From contig JBJENV010000056.1 of assembly GCA_051880375.1 (NCBI GenBank), positions 1 to 57,933 on the forward strand: 57,933 nt of DNA, in the 5' to 3' direction. Positions within the stretch are counted from its first letter, which is position 1. The number at the start of each line of letters is the position of its first letter. The DNA is from SIG299 sp051880375. GTDB lineage: Bacteria > Bacillota > Clostridia > Lachnospirales > Lachnospiraceae. A model generated the notes under the pieces. That model had not been told where the DNA came from. It saw only the letters and a program-made list of their open reading frames with translations, and did not search any database. Made by a program: the position numbers and the translations under genes. Shown here in pieces: positions 50,928 through 57,933 of this stretch.

Positions 50928-50956
50928 ATAGTAGCACATTTTCTCTCCAATCGCAA
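50928..50956 (-). promoter_or_regulatory. Promoter of the Rpn gene leader
   Basis: On the minus strand TTGCGA (50956-50951), a 17-base spacer and TACTAT (50933-50928). Transcription would start near 50921, about 200 bases before the Rpn ATG. Confidence 0.55.
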
Positions 50957-51000
50957 GAAAATTATGCGTTTTTATCGTTCATTACAATTCCCTCTGTCTA

Positions 51001-51813
51001 CTAAGCAAGCTTGTTTGATTTTTTCTCAATCAAAGTTACAATTCTCTCGATTACTTCGTCAAACTTAAAGCAGTCAAACTCGTCCGCCAGCACGACCGGT
51101 TGATTCTTTTTGACTGTATTCAGAAAGCTTGTTTGTAAGCTTTCCAAACATAATACCAATTCTTGTTGCCCTAGCAATCTCATCATTGCCAGACTATCCA
51201 CCAGAAGCGGTCTGAATAGACGATCTCTGGCTTCCTGCAGACTTTGCGGACCTTGCTCACTTGCTGTAAACTGGTTCAATTCTTTTTTCAGTTTTTTCCA
51301 AGTCAATACAGATTCCTTATAGTATGAGAGGAAATTAACCTCTTCTGCATCGCATGCTTCTACATAGCCTACCGCTGTTTCTTCGGGAAGTCTCTTCAAA
51401 AGCTCTTCCTTTGAAAATCTTAAAACTTCCTCCTGAGGAGTATCCTTCCGTTTATTATTCAGAAACGAATACTCTTCTTTTGTCGCTTCCATGCATACGA
51501 CTGCATGCTTTGACCGTGCACTGACCTGAATTCCAAGCATTCTCCCCGGACACAGACTGCAAACGGCTTCTTCTTTCGGAAGTACCTTTTCAACATAGGA
51601 AAAGCCTCTTGGCTTCAGATACAAATCAAACCATTCCTTTGACTGAAGCATAGCGCCTGCCTGATAACAATTTGATTTGCTGTCACATCGGATAAAATAA
51701 GGGAGTCCGATATCCAAAGCGATTATATAGTCCTCCGTATCATAATGAAGCAATTCCAGCATATTTGCCAAACCTGCGTAAGAACAGGAAGAATTAAAGT
51801 GCATATATTTCAT
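51001..51813 (-). CDS. C39/BtrH-like cysteine-protease-fold protein
   Basis: A 270-residue soluble protein. The N-terminal half reads like a papain-type C39-like or BtrH N-terminal domain: C10 in HFNSSCSYAGLANMLELLHYD, then a GLPYFIRC segment, H103 in ARSKHAVVCMEA and a possible third residue in FLNNKRKD. BtrH transfers an acyl group from a carrier protein in butirosin synthesis; C39 enzymes cleave leader peptides. The C-terminal half (about 150-270) is helical and ends in a basic tail. No carrier protein or peptide is obvious nearby, apart from a 37-residue ORF 7 bases upstream. Last of a cluster with a TPR protein and an isoprenoid-synthase-like protein. Function not recognised. Confidence 0.6.
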   Translation of the reverse strand: MKYMHFNSSCSYAGLANMLELLHYDTEDYIIALDIGLPYFIRCDSKSNCYQAGAMLQSKEWFDLYLKPRGFSYVEKVLPKEEAVCSLCPGRMLGIQVSARSKHAVVCMEATKEEYSFLNNKRKDTPQEEVLRFSKEELLKRLPEETAVGYVEACDAEEVNFLSYYKESVLTWKKLKKELNQFTASEQGPQSLQEARDRLFRPLLVDSLAMMRLLGQQELVLCLESLQTSFLNTVKKNQPVVLADEFDCFKFDEVIERIVTLIEKKSNKLA

Positions 51814-51820
51814 TTGAGCT

Positions 51821-51934
51821 TCACCCCTCCTGAACTATCCCCTGTGTTATTTTGATTCGGCAAACATCGTCCCCCATCTTTACACTGCTCAATAATTCTA
51901 CTTGAACATTGCAGCTGAATATGTATGAGAACAT
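51821..51934 (-). CDS. 37-residue ORF with ATC-hydrolase-like C-terminus
   Basis: Reads MFSYIFSCNVQVELL, then SSVKMGDDVCRIKITQG and a short end. GDDVCRIKI closely resembles the end of the ATC-hydrolase-like protein at 8062-8556 (GDEVCEIRF), and a Cys precedes it at similar distance in both. The frame also runs back to the stop of the TPR gene. No good ribosome site precedes its ATG, but its stop overlaps the AGGAGGGG site of the next gene. It may be the leftover 3' end of a lost ATC-hydrolase gene or a real small protein. Confidence 0.35.
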   Translation of the reverse strand: MFSYIFSCNVQVELLSSVKMGDDVCRIKITQGIVQEG

Positions 51935-51961
51935 TTCAATCAAAAAAAATATAACAATACC

Positions 51962-52669
51962 CTAATTAAAAGGCATTTCATCAAGGAAGTCTAAGTCATC
52001 ATCCTCCGAATCAAAATTATCAAAGTACTCTTCTAAGTGTTTTTCATATTCCTTAATCGCGCTGTCTATCAGCTTTTTCTCTTTTCTATTACCTGTCACT
52101 TCATATAATCTGGATGCGGCTGTAAACATGATATCATTTTCATCTGTACACTTTGAACGATCGAAAATGAAGCGTCCGATTAATTCTTCAGCCGCATCAA
52201 ACTCATTTGTTTCTATAAAGGCATAGACACCGGCTGCGGCAGCCATAATATTTTCAGGTTCTTTCTGAACCCATTCTTTACAATACTCTGCCGCTTCCTT
52301 CTTTCGACCGAGTCCCTTAAGAGCAACAGATTTTCTAAATTTAATGTCTGAGTCGGTATATTCAGGCCAGCCAAACATCTTAAGTAAGTCATCACACATT
52401 TTCAGCAGAGTCTCATGCTCACCTCTCATGTCAATCTCATCAAGGCAATCTTCCATCCATCCTTGAATATCATATTCGTAATCAGTTGCATCATCAACCA
52501 TTTCCAGTTGAGACGCAAAACCGGGATTTTTCTTCCTTTCCTCAAGAATTATTTCTTTTAGAAGATCAAATGCTTGTTTCCAACAGTTTCCATCCTTTTC
52601 AACGCCAATCATATTGCTGTAGCACTTTTCTGTCAGTTTATTAAAGTTATTCCATTTTTTATTTTTCAT
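51962..52669 (-). CDS. TPR-like helical protein
   Basis: A 235-residue soluble protein of tandem helices. Residues about 95-200 show TPR-type spacing (SVALKGLGRKKEAAEYCKEW, IMAAAAGVYAFIETNEFDAA, AASRLYEVTGNRKEKK). The C-terminus is very acidic (NFDSEDDDLDFLDEMPF). It contains a GWPEY segment common in SEC-C/TPR-type proteins. Its ATG overlaps the stop of the isoprenoid-synthase-like gene by four bases (ATGA), so the two are translationally coupled and probably interact. AAGGAGG lies before the ATG. Function otherwise unknown. Confidence 0.72.
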   Translation of the reverse strand: MKNKKWNNFNKLTEKCYSNMIGVEKDGNCWKQAFDLLKEIILEERKKNPGFASQLEMVDDATDYEYDIQGWMEDCLDEIDMRGEHETLLKMCDDLLKMFGWPEYTDSDIKFRKSVALKGLGRKKEAAEYCKEWVQKEPENIMAAAAGVYAFIETNEFDAAEELIGRFIFDRSKCTDENDIMFTAASRLYEVTGNRKEKKLIDSAIKEYEKHLEEYFDNFDSEDDDLDFLDEMPFN

Positions 52670-53841
52670 ACTGTCCTCCTTAGCTTCTCGCTCTTTTTAA
52701 GAAACTCTAACGAAAAAGGCAGATATGGTTCCAATGCCTTTATGTAGCTCATCGAGAAGAACTGCTGGTTCATGGCAGCTGCCAGAATTATGATTCCCAC
52801 ACAGTTTTTTAATATAAAATCTTTGATTGTCGGATTTTTTGGGTGAAATTCACGAATCACGTTCCATGAAAACCAAAGCAGGCGGTTTACGCACTGTTCC
52901 AGCTTCTGCTGCACCTCTGACTGCGTCATCAACGTATGACTCCCGCTCTCCCGGTCTTCCTTCATATCCTGCAAATCATCTACCAGCTGTAGCAAAAAAC
53001 CGAATTTCAGATAAAACGTTTCCTCCTCGTCAAGCCAGTCCGATGCTGCAAAAAGATAATCCGCCAATACGGAGGTACTTCCCTTCCGGATGGAAATCAT
53101 AAGAATCTGCCCGCCATCGATGTCCGATTTTTGCTGACGAATGCTCTGATTCTGTGCTTTCAGTAGCTGCAAGAGCGTTTCCGCGACTCTTTTTCGCTTT
53201 TCACCCTCATACTCTTTCAGAATCATATCTAAAAGCTGACAGGTCTTCTTTTCCAGTGGATTTTCCGGCACTACCGCCTCTTCTATCAGTTTTGATGCAA
53301 TCATCCGGTTATACCGTTCTTTTTCCTGCCCGGAAACCTGCTTATCATCAATATAGTTATCCGTATAAGGATACAACAGACTGTAAGCCAGAATCGGGTT
53401 CTTTGCGTTCGGTTCTTCCCCCTGCATTTCTACAATCATGACATAAATAAAATAATTCCGGAGAGCCTGCCAAAGCTGTTCCTGATTTAACGTTTCGTCA
53501 AAGCTTTTTGCTCTCTCCATAAACCGTTTTGTTTCCCGTTTCCATGCAGTAAGCAGTTCCGGGGCTATCTGCTCGGAAAGAGACAGTATCTTTTCTTTTT
53601 CTAAAAAACTCAGAAACTCCTGTTCCAACTCCTGTTCCCATTGTTTCTTATCCTTTTCGGTTTTCGGTTTTTTACAGAATTTCTTCTGCAGCCGTCCGGA
53701 AAATTCCGAAACAAGTGCCTCATTTTCCGTTTTCTGTCGGATGTCCGTTTTCAAAAAAATGTCCGGATGTTCTTCCAAAAAAGCAGGAAAAACTTCCGGC
53801 TGTTGTTCCCATACTATTCTGATTTCTTCTGCTTTCCCCAT
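52666..53841 (-). CDS. Divergent class I isoprenoid-synthase-like protein
   Basis: A 391-residue all-helical soluble protein. Two Asp-rich motifs stand where trans-prenyl transferases and terpene synthases have them: D161-N-Y-I-D165-D166, and D288-D289-L-Q-D292 in FLLQLVDDLQDMKED, about 127 residues apart. An RKGSTSVLADYLFAA helix between them recalls the helix that lines the active site. These Asp would bind magnesium and a prenyl diphosphate. The rest of the usual signatures is missing and the N-terminal 120 residues are unfamiliar and charged, so it could be a new prenyltransferase, a terpene synthase or a non-catalytic relative. It starts 34 bases after rlmH and is coupled to a TPR gene. 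Confidence 0.55.
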   Translation of the reverse strand: MGKAEEIRIVWEQQPEVFPAFLEEHPDIFLKTDIRQKTENEALVSEFSGRLQKKFCKKPKTEKDKKQWEQELEQEFLSFLEKEKILSLSEQIAPELLTAWKRETKRFMERAKSFDETLNQEQLWQALRNYFIYVMIVEMQGEEPNAKNPILAYSLLYPYTDNYIDDKQVSGQEKERYNRMIASKLIEEAVVPENPLEKKTCQLLDMILKEYEGEKRKRVAETLLQLLKAQNQSIRQQKSDIDGGQILMISIRKGSTSVLADYLFAASDWLDEEETFYLKFGFLLQLVDDLQDMKEDRESGSHTLMTQSEVQQKLEQCVNRLLWFSWNVIREFHPKNPTIKDFILKNCVGIIILAAAMNQQFFSMSYIKALEPYLPFSLEFLKKSEKLRRTV

Positions 53842-53875
53842 ACCTTACCTTCCTTCGCCTGTGCAAAACCTGCAC

Positions 53876-54355
53876 TCATTTATGATACGGCTCTCCCTGC
53901 AGTATCCGGTAGCTCCGGTAAATCTGCTCAAGCAGTACGACCCTCATGAGCTGATGCGGGAAAGTCATTTTGGAAAAGCTGAGCAGAAAATCGGCCCGCT
54001 TTGTAATGCAGTCGGCAAGGCCGAGTGAGCCTCCGATAACAAATACAATATGACTGACACCGCCGACTCCGAGGCTGCCGATTTTTTCGGACAGCTCTTC
54101 TGAGGTCAGCTGTTTTCCTAAAATAGCAAGTACGATAAGGTAAGCGTCCTCCGGCAGATATTTCATCAGGCGCTCCGCTTCCTTTTGTTTTATCTGCTCT
54201 TCGAGCGCCGCACCGGCGCCGTCCGGCGTTTTTTCGTCCGCCACTTCTATCATTTCCAGCTTACAGTAGCGGGACAGTCGTTTTGCATATTCGTCAATGG
54301 CACCGGTAAAATAAGTTTCCTTTACCTTGCCGACACATAAAACCGTAATTTTCAA
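53876..54355 (-). CDS. rlmH: 23S rRNA (pseudouridine1915-N3)-methyltransferase RlmH
   Basis: A 159-residue SPOUT-fold methyltransferase of standard length. Starts MKITVLCVGKVKE; the S-adenosylmethionine knot is in FVIGGSLGLAD, and the C-terminal SKMTFPHQLMRVVLLEQIYRSYRI with PYHK is strictly characteristic. It methylates pseudouridine 1915 in helix 69 of 23S rRNA on assembled ribosomes. The ATG overlaps the flavodiiron gene stop by four bases. Confidence 0.97.
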   Translation of the reverse strand: MKITVLCVGKVKETYFTGAIDEYAKRLSRYCKLEMIEVADEKTPDGAGAALEEQIKQKEAERLMKYLPEDAYLIVLAILGKQLTSEELSEKIGSLGVGGVSHIVFVIGGSLGLADCITKRADFLLSFSKMTFPHQLMRVVLLEQIYRSYRILQGEPYHK

Positions 54356-55554
54356 CTGCGCACACTTTCTGCAAGACGGTCTGCCAGTGCCATAAGCTGC
54401 ACGCGCTGCTCTTCCTTCACCGATGACTTGATGTCTGCTGTTTCCTCTAATATGTTCATGTCCTTCATACCGGACAGAATTTCCTTCATTTGTCTTCCGC
54501 TCACCGCACCCCAGCTTCCGTTTTGAATCACGGCAACAGTACGGTTCTTTAAACCGTGCGCTGCAAGGTCACGTAACAGCTCGTCCATCGAAACAAAGAT
54601 ACCGCCGTTGTAGGTAGCGGACGCAAATACAAGATGACTGTAGCGGAACGCCTCAGCAATGATGTCCGATGCATGTGTCACCGAAACGTCATACATCATT
54701 GTCTTGATTCCGCGGTCACGCAATGCGCAGGCAAGAATGTTTGCCGCATTCTCCGTGTGACCGTAAACCGATGCATAAGCAATCATCACACCGCGTTCCT
54801 CCGGCTCATAGCTGCTCCAGAGCTGATACTTTTCGATATATGCCGCAAGGTTTTCTCTCCAGACCGGGCCGTGCAGCGGACAAATCATTTGAATATCAAG
54901 CGCAGATGCTTTCTTAAGCAGTGCCTGCACCATCGTTCCGTACTTTCCGACAATATTTGTGTAATAGCGGCGGGCTTCTTTTAAATAGTCGGTAAAGAAA
55001 TCCACTTCATCCGCAAACAAGGCACCGTTTAATGCACCGAAGGTGCCGAACGCATCCGCAGAAAACAGAATCTTATCCTTGCTGTCGTAAGTTACCATGA
55101 CCTCCGGCCAGTGTACCATTGGTGCAAAGGTAAACGAAAGCGTATGCTCTCCTGTGCATAAGGTGTCTCCCTCTTTCACGGTGAGCACCCGTTCCGTCAT
55201 TTCCGCATCGTAAAACTGCGCAAGCATTGTCTTTGTCTTCTCGTTGCATATTAACGTTACCTCCGGGTAACGCAGAAGAATATCCGAAATCGTTGCCGAA
55301 TGGTCCGGCTCGATATGCTGAATCACAAGATAGTCTAACTTTCTTCCGTCTAATTCCTTTGCCACATTTTCTAAAAACAGCTTGCCAACCGCCTGGTCCA
55401 CCGTGTCCAGCAGTACCGTCTTTTCGTCCTTTATCAGATAGGAGTTATAAGACACTCCGCCCGGAACCGAATATACACCTTCGAACATCGCAAGCCTCCG
55501 GTCGTCACAGCCGACCCAGACAATATCCTCCGTTACTTTTCTTGTACAATACAT
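54352..55554 (-). CDS. FprA-family flavodiiron protein (A-type flavoprotein)
   Basis: A 400-residue protein with a metallo-beta-lactamase-like diiron domain (about 1-250) and a flavodoxin domain (about 255-398). Diiron ligands are seen in IQHIEPDHSATI (H-x-E-x-D-H), PMVHWPEV, SADAFGTFG and PLHGPVW. The FMN-binding start is MIAYASVYGHTENAA. Such enzymes reduce oxygen to water or nitric oxide to nitrous oxide, protecting anaerobes. The ATG at 55554 has GGAGG 6 bases upstream; an in-frame start at 55602 would overlap the CNNM gene. Confidence 0.93.
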   Translation of the reverse strand: MYCTRKVTEDIVWVGCDDRRLAMFEGVYSVPGGVSYNSYLIKDEKTVLLDTVDQAVGKLFLENVAKELDGRKLDYLVIQHIEPDHSATISDILLRYPEVTLICNEKTKTMLAQFYDAEMTERVLTVKEGDTLCTGEHTLSFTFAPMVHWPEVMVTYDSKDKILFSADAFGTFGALNGALFADEVDFFTDYLKEARRYYTNIVGKYGTMVQALLKKASALDIQMICPLHGPVWRENLAAYIEKYQLWSSYEPEERGVMIAYASVYGHTENAANILACALRDRGIKTMMYDVSVTHASDIIAEAFRYSHLVFASATYNGGIFVSMDELLRDLAAHGLKNRTVAVIQNGSWGAVSGRQMKEILSGMKDMNILEETADIKSSVKEEQRVQLMALADRLAESVRS

Positions 55555-55576
55555 AAAAATCCTCCAGCCTTTCTTT

Positions 55577-56920
55577 TTAGTCTTCTGATGTTCCCTCGTC
55601 ATCGGACTCTGTAAGCTTCTTCATCCGCACAAGGGTAATCATCTTATTCTTCGTTTCCAGAATATCCATCCGGAACCCGTTATACTCTATGGTTGCATAC
55701 TCCCCGTCCTCCGGAATGTGGTCCAGTTCCGCAATCAGGAGTCCGTTTAGCGTATCAAAATCCTCTTCTTCAATCTTAATGCCGGTCACTTCGGACAATT
55801 CATCAAGGCTTGCCGTTCCGCGTACAAGGAAACTTCCGTCTGCCTGAGGCATGATATCTTCTTCCTCTTCGTCGTACTCATCCTGAATATCTCCGACAAT
55901 TTCCTCCAGAATGTCCTCCATCGTAATAATGCCTGCCGTCTGACCGTACTCGTCAATCGCGATTGCCATATGGATTTTCTTCTGCTGCATGTCCTTAAAT
56001 AAAACATCCAGCCCCTGTGTATCCGGCACAAAGTACGGTTCTCTTGCCGCATCCTTCACCCTTTTTAGTTTCAGTTCTTCCGGACTGCTGTTCATGTACA
56101 TCGCCATAACATCCTTTAAGTGCAGGATTCCGACGATATTTTCCATAACCTCTTCATAAACCGGGAAACGGGAATACGGTTCTTCCAGCATGAAGTTCAT
56201 TGCCGCCTCTAACGACATATCCGCACTGACTGCAATTACATTCTTACGGTGTGTCATAATATCATTGACCTCCTTCTGGTCAAATTCAAAGATATTATGA
56301 ATCATCTCCGCTTCATCCGCTTCCAGGATACCGGTTTCCTGAGCCTCGGTTACGGTAGAGAGCAGTTCCTCTTCTGTCACCTTTTCCTCCTGTTCGGAAT
56401 CCTTCAGATGGAACAGACTTAAAAAGCCATGCGTTATCGTTTCCGTCACCCATGCAAACGGTGCAAGCACAATCGTATAAAACCGAAGCAGTCCGGCGGT
56501 AGCATACGCATACCCCTCTGCGTGCTGAAAGGCTATCTTCTTCGGAAGTTTAATGGACACAAGTTCCACAAACAGTACGACAAGCACAGTAACAGCAACA
56601 GAGAACAATACCGCAGCTGCCTGCCGCTCCGGCAACAATGTCATGAAATAAGTCCGGAGTGCGGGAAACAGACCGCAGAAATAGCTTATCGTCATACCCG
56701 CAACACACGAAATGCAGACGAAATCCGTAACGGTTATGTAGCGGCGGTGATGCCGTAGCAGATATGCAACCAGTTTTGCTTTCCGCTCGCCCTCCGACGC
56801 CCTCTTCTCCGCATTTGCCTCGCTGACGTTTTCAAATGCGGTAATCATTGCTTCCGTTATCGCATTGAGTATCATCAGCACTACCATCATTATCGCTCCA
56901 CGTATGGGATGACCGTCCAT
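55577..56920 (-). CDS. CNNM/CBS/CorC-domain membrane protein (hemolysin C family)
   Basis: A 447-residue protein: an N-terminal CNNM-type membrane domain (about 1-175, with NAITEAMITAFENVSEAN and LVSIKLPKKIAF), two CBS motifs (about 205-330, including DIMTHRKNVIAVSAD and HMAIAIDEYGQTAGIITMEDILEEIVGDI), and a C-terminal CorC_HlyC domain (about 345-430). Family members take part in magnesium export; the older name hemolysin is misleading. The acidic tail is unusual in length but not unknown. It lies between mazF and the flavodiiron gene in a long minus-strand run. AAGGAG is rather far (12 bases) from the ATG. Confidence 0.92.
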   Translation of the reverse strand: MDGHPIRGAIMMVVLMILNAITEAMITAFENVSEANAEKRASEGERKAKLVAYLLRHHRRYITVTDFVCISCVAGMTISYFCGLFPALRTYFMTLLPERQAAAVLFSVAVTVLVVLFVELVSIKLPKKIAFQHAEGYAYATAGLLRFYTIVLAPFAWVTETITHGFLSLFHLKDSEQEEKVTEEELLSTVTEAQETGILEADEAEMIHNIFEFDQKEVNDIMTHRKNVIAVSADMSLEAAMNFMLEEPYSRFPVYEEVMENIVGILHLKDVMAMYMNSSPEELKLKRVKDAAREPYFVPDTQGLDVLFKDMQQKKIHMAIAIDEYGQTAGIITMEDILEEIVGDIQDEYDEEEEDIMPQADGSFLVRGTASLDELSEVTGIKIEEEDFDTLNGLLIAELDHIPEDGEYATIEYNGFRMDILETKNKMITLVRMKKLTESDDEGTSED

Positions 56921-56967
56921 AAAAATTTTTTCTCCTTTTCGTATATCATCATGTGATTTTCCGACAT

Positions 56968-57315
56968 TTATGTATCAAGAGCAAAACTGATTAACAGTGC
57001 CTTATTGATACGTGCCAGAATGTCCTGATCCAAATGACAAACCTTTTCTCTGAGCCTTGATTTATCAATGGTTCTTACCTGCTCCAATAATATCACGGAA
57101 TCCTTTACGATTCCATACTTTTCCGCAGCAATTTCCACATGAGTGGGCAATTTTGCCTTGTTCATTTTGGAAGTTATTGCCGCACAGATGACCGTCGGGC
57201 TGTGCTTGTTTCCGATGTCATTCTGCACAATTAACACCGGACGCACACCTCCCTGCTCGGAACCGACCACCGGTCGTAAGTCCGCATAAAAAATATCTCC
57301 TCTACGAATTATCAC
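56968..57315 (-). CDS. mazF: MazF/EndoA-type mRNA interferase
   Basis: A 115-residue toxin of the MazF/PemK fold, standard length. RRGDIFYADLRPVVGSEQGGVRPVLIVQND holds the catalytic Arg region, and ICAAITSK and LLEQVRTIDK follow. It cuts single-stranded mRNA, at UACAU in Bacillus EndoA. It starts with GTG at 57315 and GGAG 11 bases before. The gene follows alr, as in Bacillus (alr-ndoAI-ndoA), but the 109-base space holds only a 31-residue frame instead of a full antitoxin. Confidence 0.95.
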   Translation of the reverse strand: MIIRRGDIFYADLRPVVGSEQGGVRPVLIVQNDIGNKHSPTVICAAITSKMNKAKLPTHVEIAAEKYGIVKDSVILLEQVRTIDKSRLREKVCHLDQDILARINKALLISFALDT

Positions 57316-57397
57316 TGAATTTCACACTCCGTTTTATGGTTTTAGCAGTCTGCTTTCTGTCCTTCAGTATTTCCATCTTCTGCTCTGCGTATTCCAT
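57302..57397 (-). CDS. 31-residue frame in the place of the MazF antitoxin
   Basis: Codes for MEYAEQKMEILKDRKQTAKT followed by a basic end, and overlaps the mazF start by 14 bases. No ribosome site is seen. Its amphipathic, basic character is not that of the ribbon-helix-helix EndoAI antitoxin. It may be a coupled leader, an antitoxin remnant or chance; I favour chance or remnant. Confidence 0.25.
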   Translation of the reverse strand: MEYAEQKMEILKDRKQTAKTIKRSVKFSDNS

Positions 57398-57424
57398 AAA
57401 ACTGTTTGAAGTTGTAAATTAAAT

Positions 57425-57933
57425 TTATTCGTTCGGAAGATATTCTCTCACCGAAACCGGCTTACCGTCCCTGTAGTAGACACGCGGCACCCGCTTTCCA
57501 ATGTCACAGACTACCTCATAGTGGAAGGAATTTCCCACGGTAGCCCCGATTTCCTCGGCAGAAATAAAGTCGCCGCCGTCACGCCCCATGAGCGTTACGA
57601 AATCGCCCTGCTTAGCCTCCGGAATCTCTGTTACATCGACCATACACTGGTCCATACAGATACGTCCCAAAATCGGTGCACTCTTTCCGTGAATCAGTAC
57701 TCTTCCCGCATTGGAAAGGCCTCTCGGATAGCCGTCACCGTAACCGACGGGAAGCGTTGCCACTCTCGTTTCCCGTTTTGTTACAAACGTTCCGCTGTAA
57801 CCGATACCGACTCCCGGAGGAAGCGTCTTTATCAATGAAATATGTGTCTTCAGTTCCATCGCCGGAGTCACCGGTAAGCGTTCCTTCGTTACTTCATCGG
57901 TCGGATACATACCGTACATGGTAATACCGAAAC
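57425..57933 (-). CDS. alr: Alanine racemase, C-terminal part (cut by window edge)
   Basis: The frame is open to the window end, so the gene begins outside; the visible 168 codons are the end of the PLP-barrel and the C-terminal beta domain. Seen: FGITMYGMYP (the end of the barrel), VGIGYSGTF with the catalytic Tyr equivalent to Tyr265 of Geobacillus, LPVGYGDGYPRGLSN, GRICMDQCMVDVT, and RVPRVYY near the end. It converts L- to D-alanine for peptidoglycan. It is followed by mazF, the usual Firmicutes pairing. Confidence 0.95.
   Translation of the reverse strand, partial: FGITMYGMYPTDEVTKERLPVTPAMELKTHISLIKTLPPGVGIGYSGTFVTKRETRVATLPVGYGDGYPRGLSNAGRVLIHGKSAPILGRICMDQCMVDVTEIPEAKQGDFVTLMGRDGGDFISAEEIGATVGNSFHYEVVCDIGKRVPRVYYRDGKPVSVREYLPNE

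Noticed and set aside
52666..53841. Ordinary polyprenyl synthetase (ispA-like) assignment
   Set aside because: Only the two Asp-rich motifs match; the first reads DNYIDD rather than DDxxD with its flanking residues, and the other conserved regions are absent.

Overview
The window looks like a chromosomal segment of a spore-forming, anaerobic member of the Firmicutes, most probably a Lachnospiraceae (class Clostridia). Seen evidence: a spoIIA/spoVA sporulation locus, a valine T-box in front of valS, a flavodiiron protein, a fused SecDF, strong AGGAGG ribosome sites and sigma-A style promoters. The family assignment is inference from gene content. Nearly all genes lie on the minus strand; only the GntR regulator with its small neighbour and one degV gene are on the plus strand. 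I saw no rRNA, tRNA, IS element, prophage or CRISPR array.

Region by region. 146-2594: a TauE/SafE permease and a GPH-type sugar symporter. 2802-8556: a hexuronate locus, with uxuA, an SDR-type fructuronate reductase and a GH2 glycosidase on one strand and a divergent GntR/FCD regulator plus an ATC-hydrolase-like protein on the other. Two near-identical CTTG-TA-CAAG palindromes sit at the divergent promoters. 8606-12069: SDR oxidoreductase, GPH symporter and M20 peptidase operon. 12219-15651: spoIIAA-spoIIAB-sigF followed by a 47-residue ORF and spoVAA-spoVAB-spoVAC, with a sigma-G-like promoter between sigF and the small ORF. 15743-20479: valS with its T-box, then a 46-residue ORF and a zinc-ribbon/TPR membrane protein.

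20476-28434 is the most unusual block: an apparent five-gene operon of a membrane-anchored protein with a threonine/proline linker, a 1211-residue protein with beta-rich ends and a helical middle, an Hsp70/actin-like ATPase without a lid, a TPR protein and a two-pass coiled-coil membrane protein. Together they look like an uncharacterised envelope-associated chaperone or assembly machine. 28604-33010: two membrane-anchored proteins of unknown function and SecDF. 33201-38924: DegV protein, then an XRE regulator with a heterodimeric ABC exporter.

39146-49709: sbcD-sbcC, a remarkable fusion of a GH127 beta-L-arabinofuranosidase to a membrane-anchored GH25 lysozyme, a GH28 pectinase-like enzyme and mutY, spaced closely enough to be one transcript. 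49819-50956: a PD-(D/E)XK Rpn-type nuclease with a perfect 12-bp repeat array and a structured leader. 51001-53841: a second candidate novel system, in which a divergent class I isoprenoid-synthase-like protein overlaps a TPR protein, followed by a 37-residue ORF and a C39/BtrH-like cysteine-protease-fold protein. 53876-57933: rlmH, a flavodiiron protein, a CNNM/CBS protein, mazF and the 3' part of alr, the common Firmicutes alr-mazF pairing but without a recognisable antitoxin gene.

Metabolically the window points to plant cell-wall (pectin, arabinan, glucuronide) use: GH28, GH127 and GH2 release sugars, GPH carriers import them, and UxuA with the SDR reductase interconvert fructuronate, mannonate and 2-keto-3-deoxygluconate. 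All family names come from reading translated sequence by eye; no search was run.
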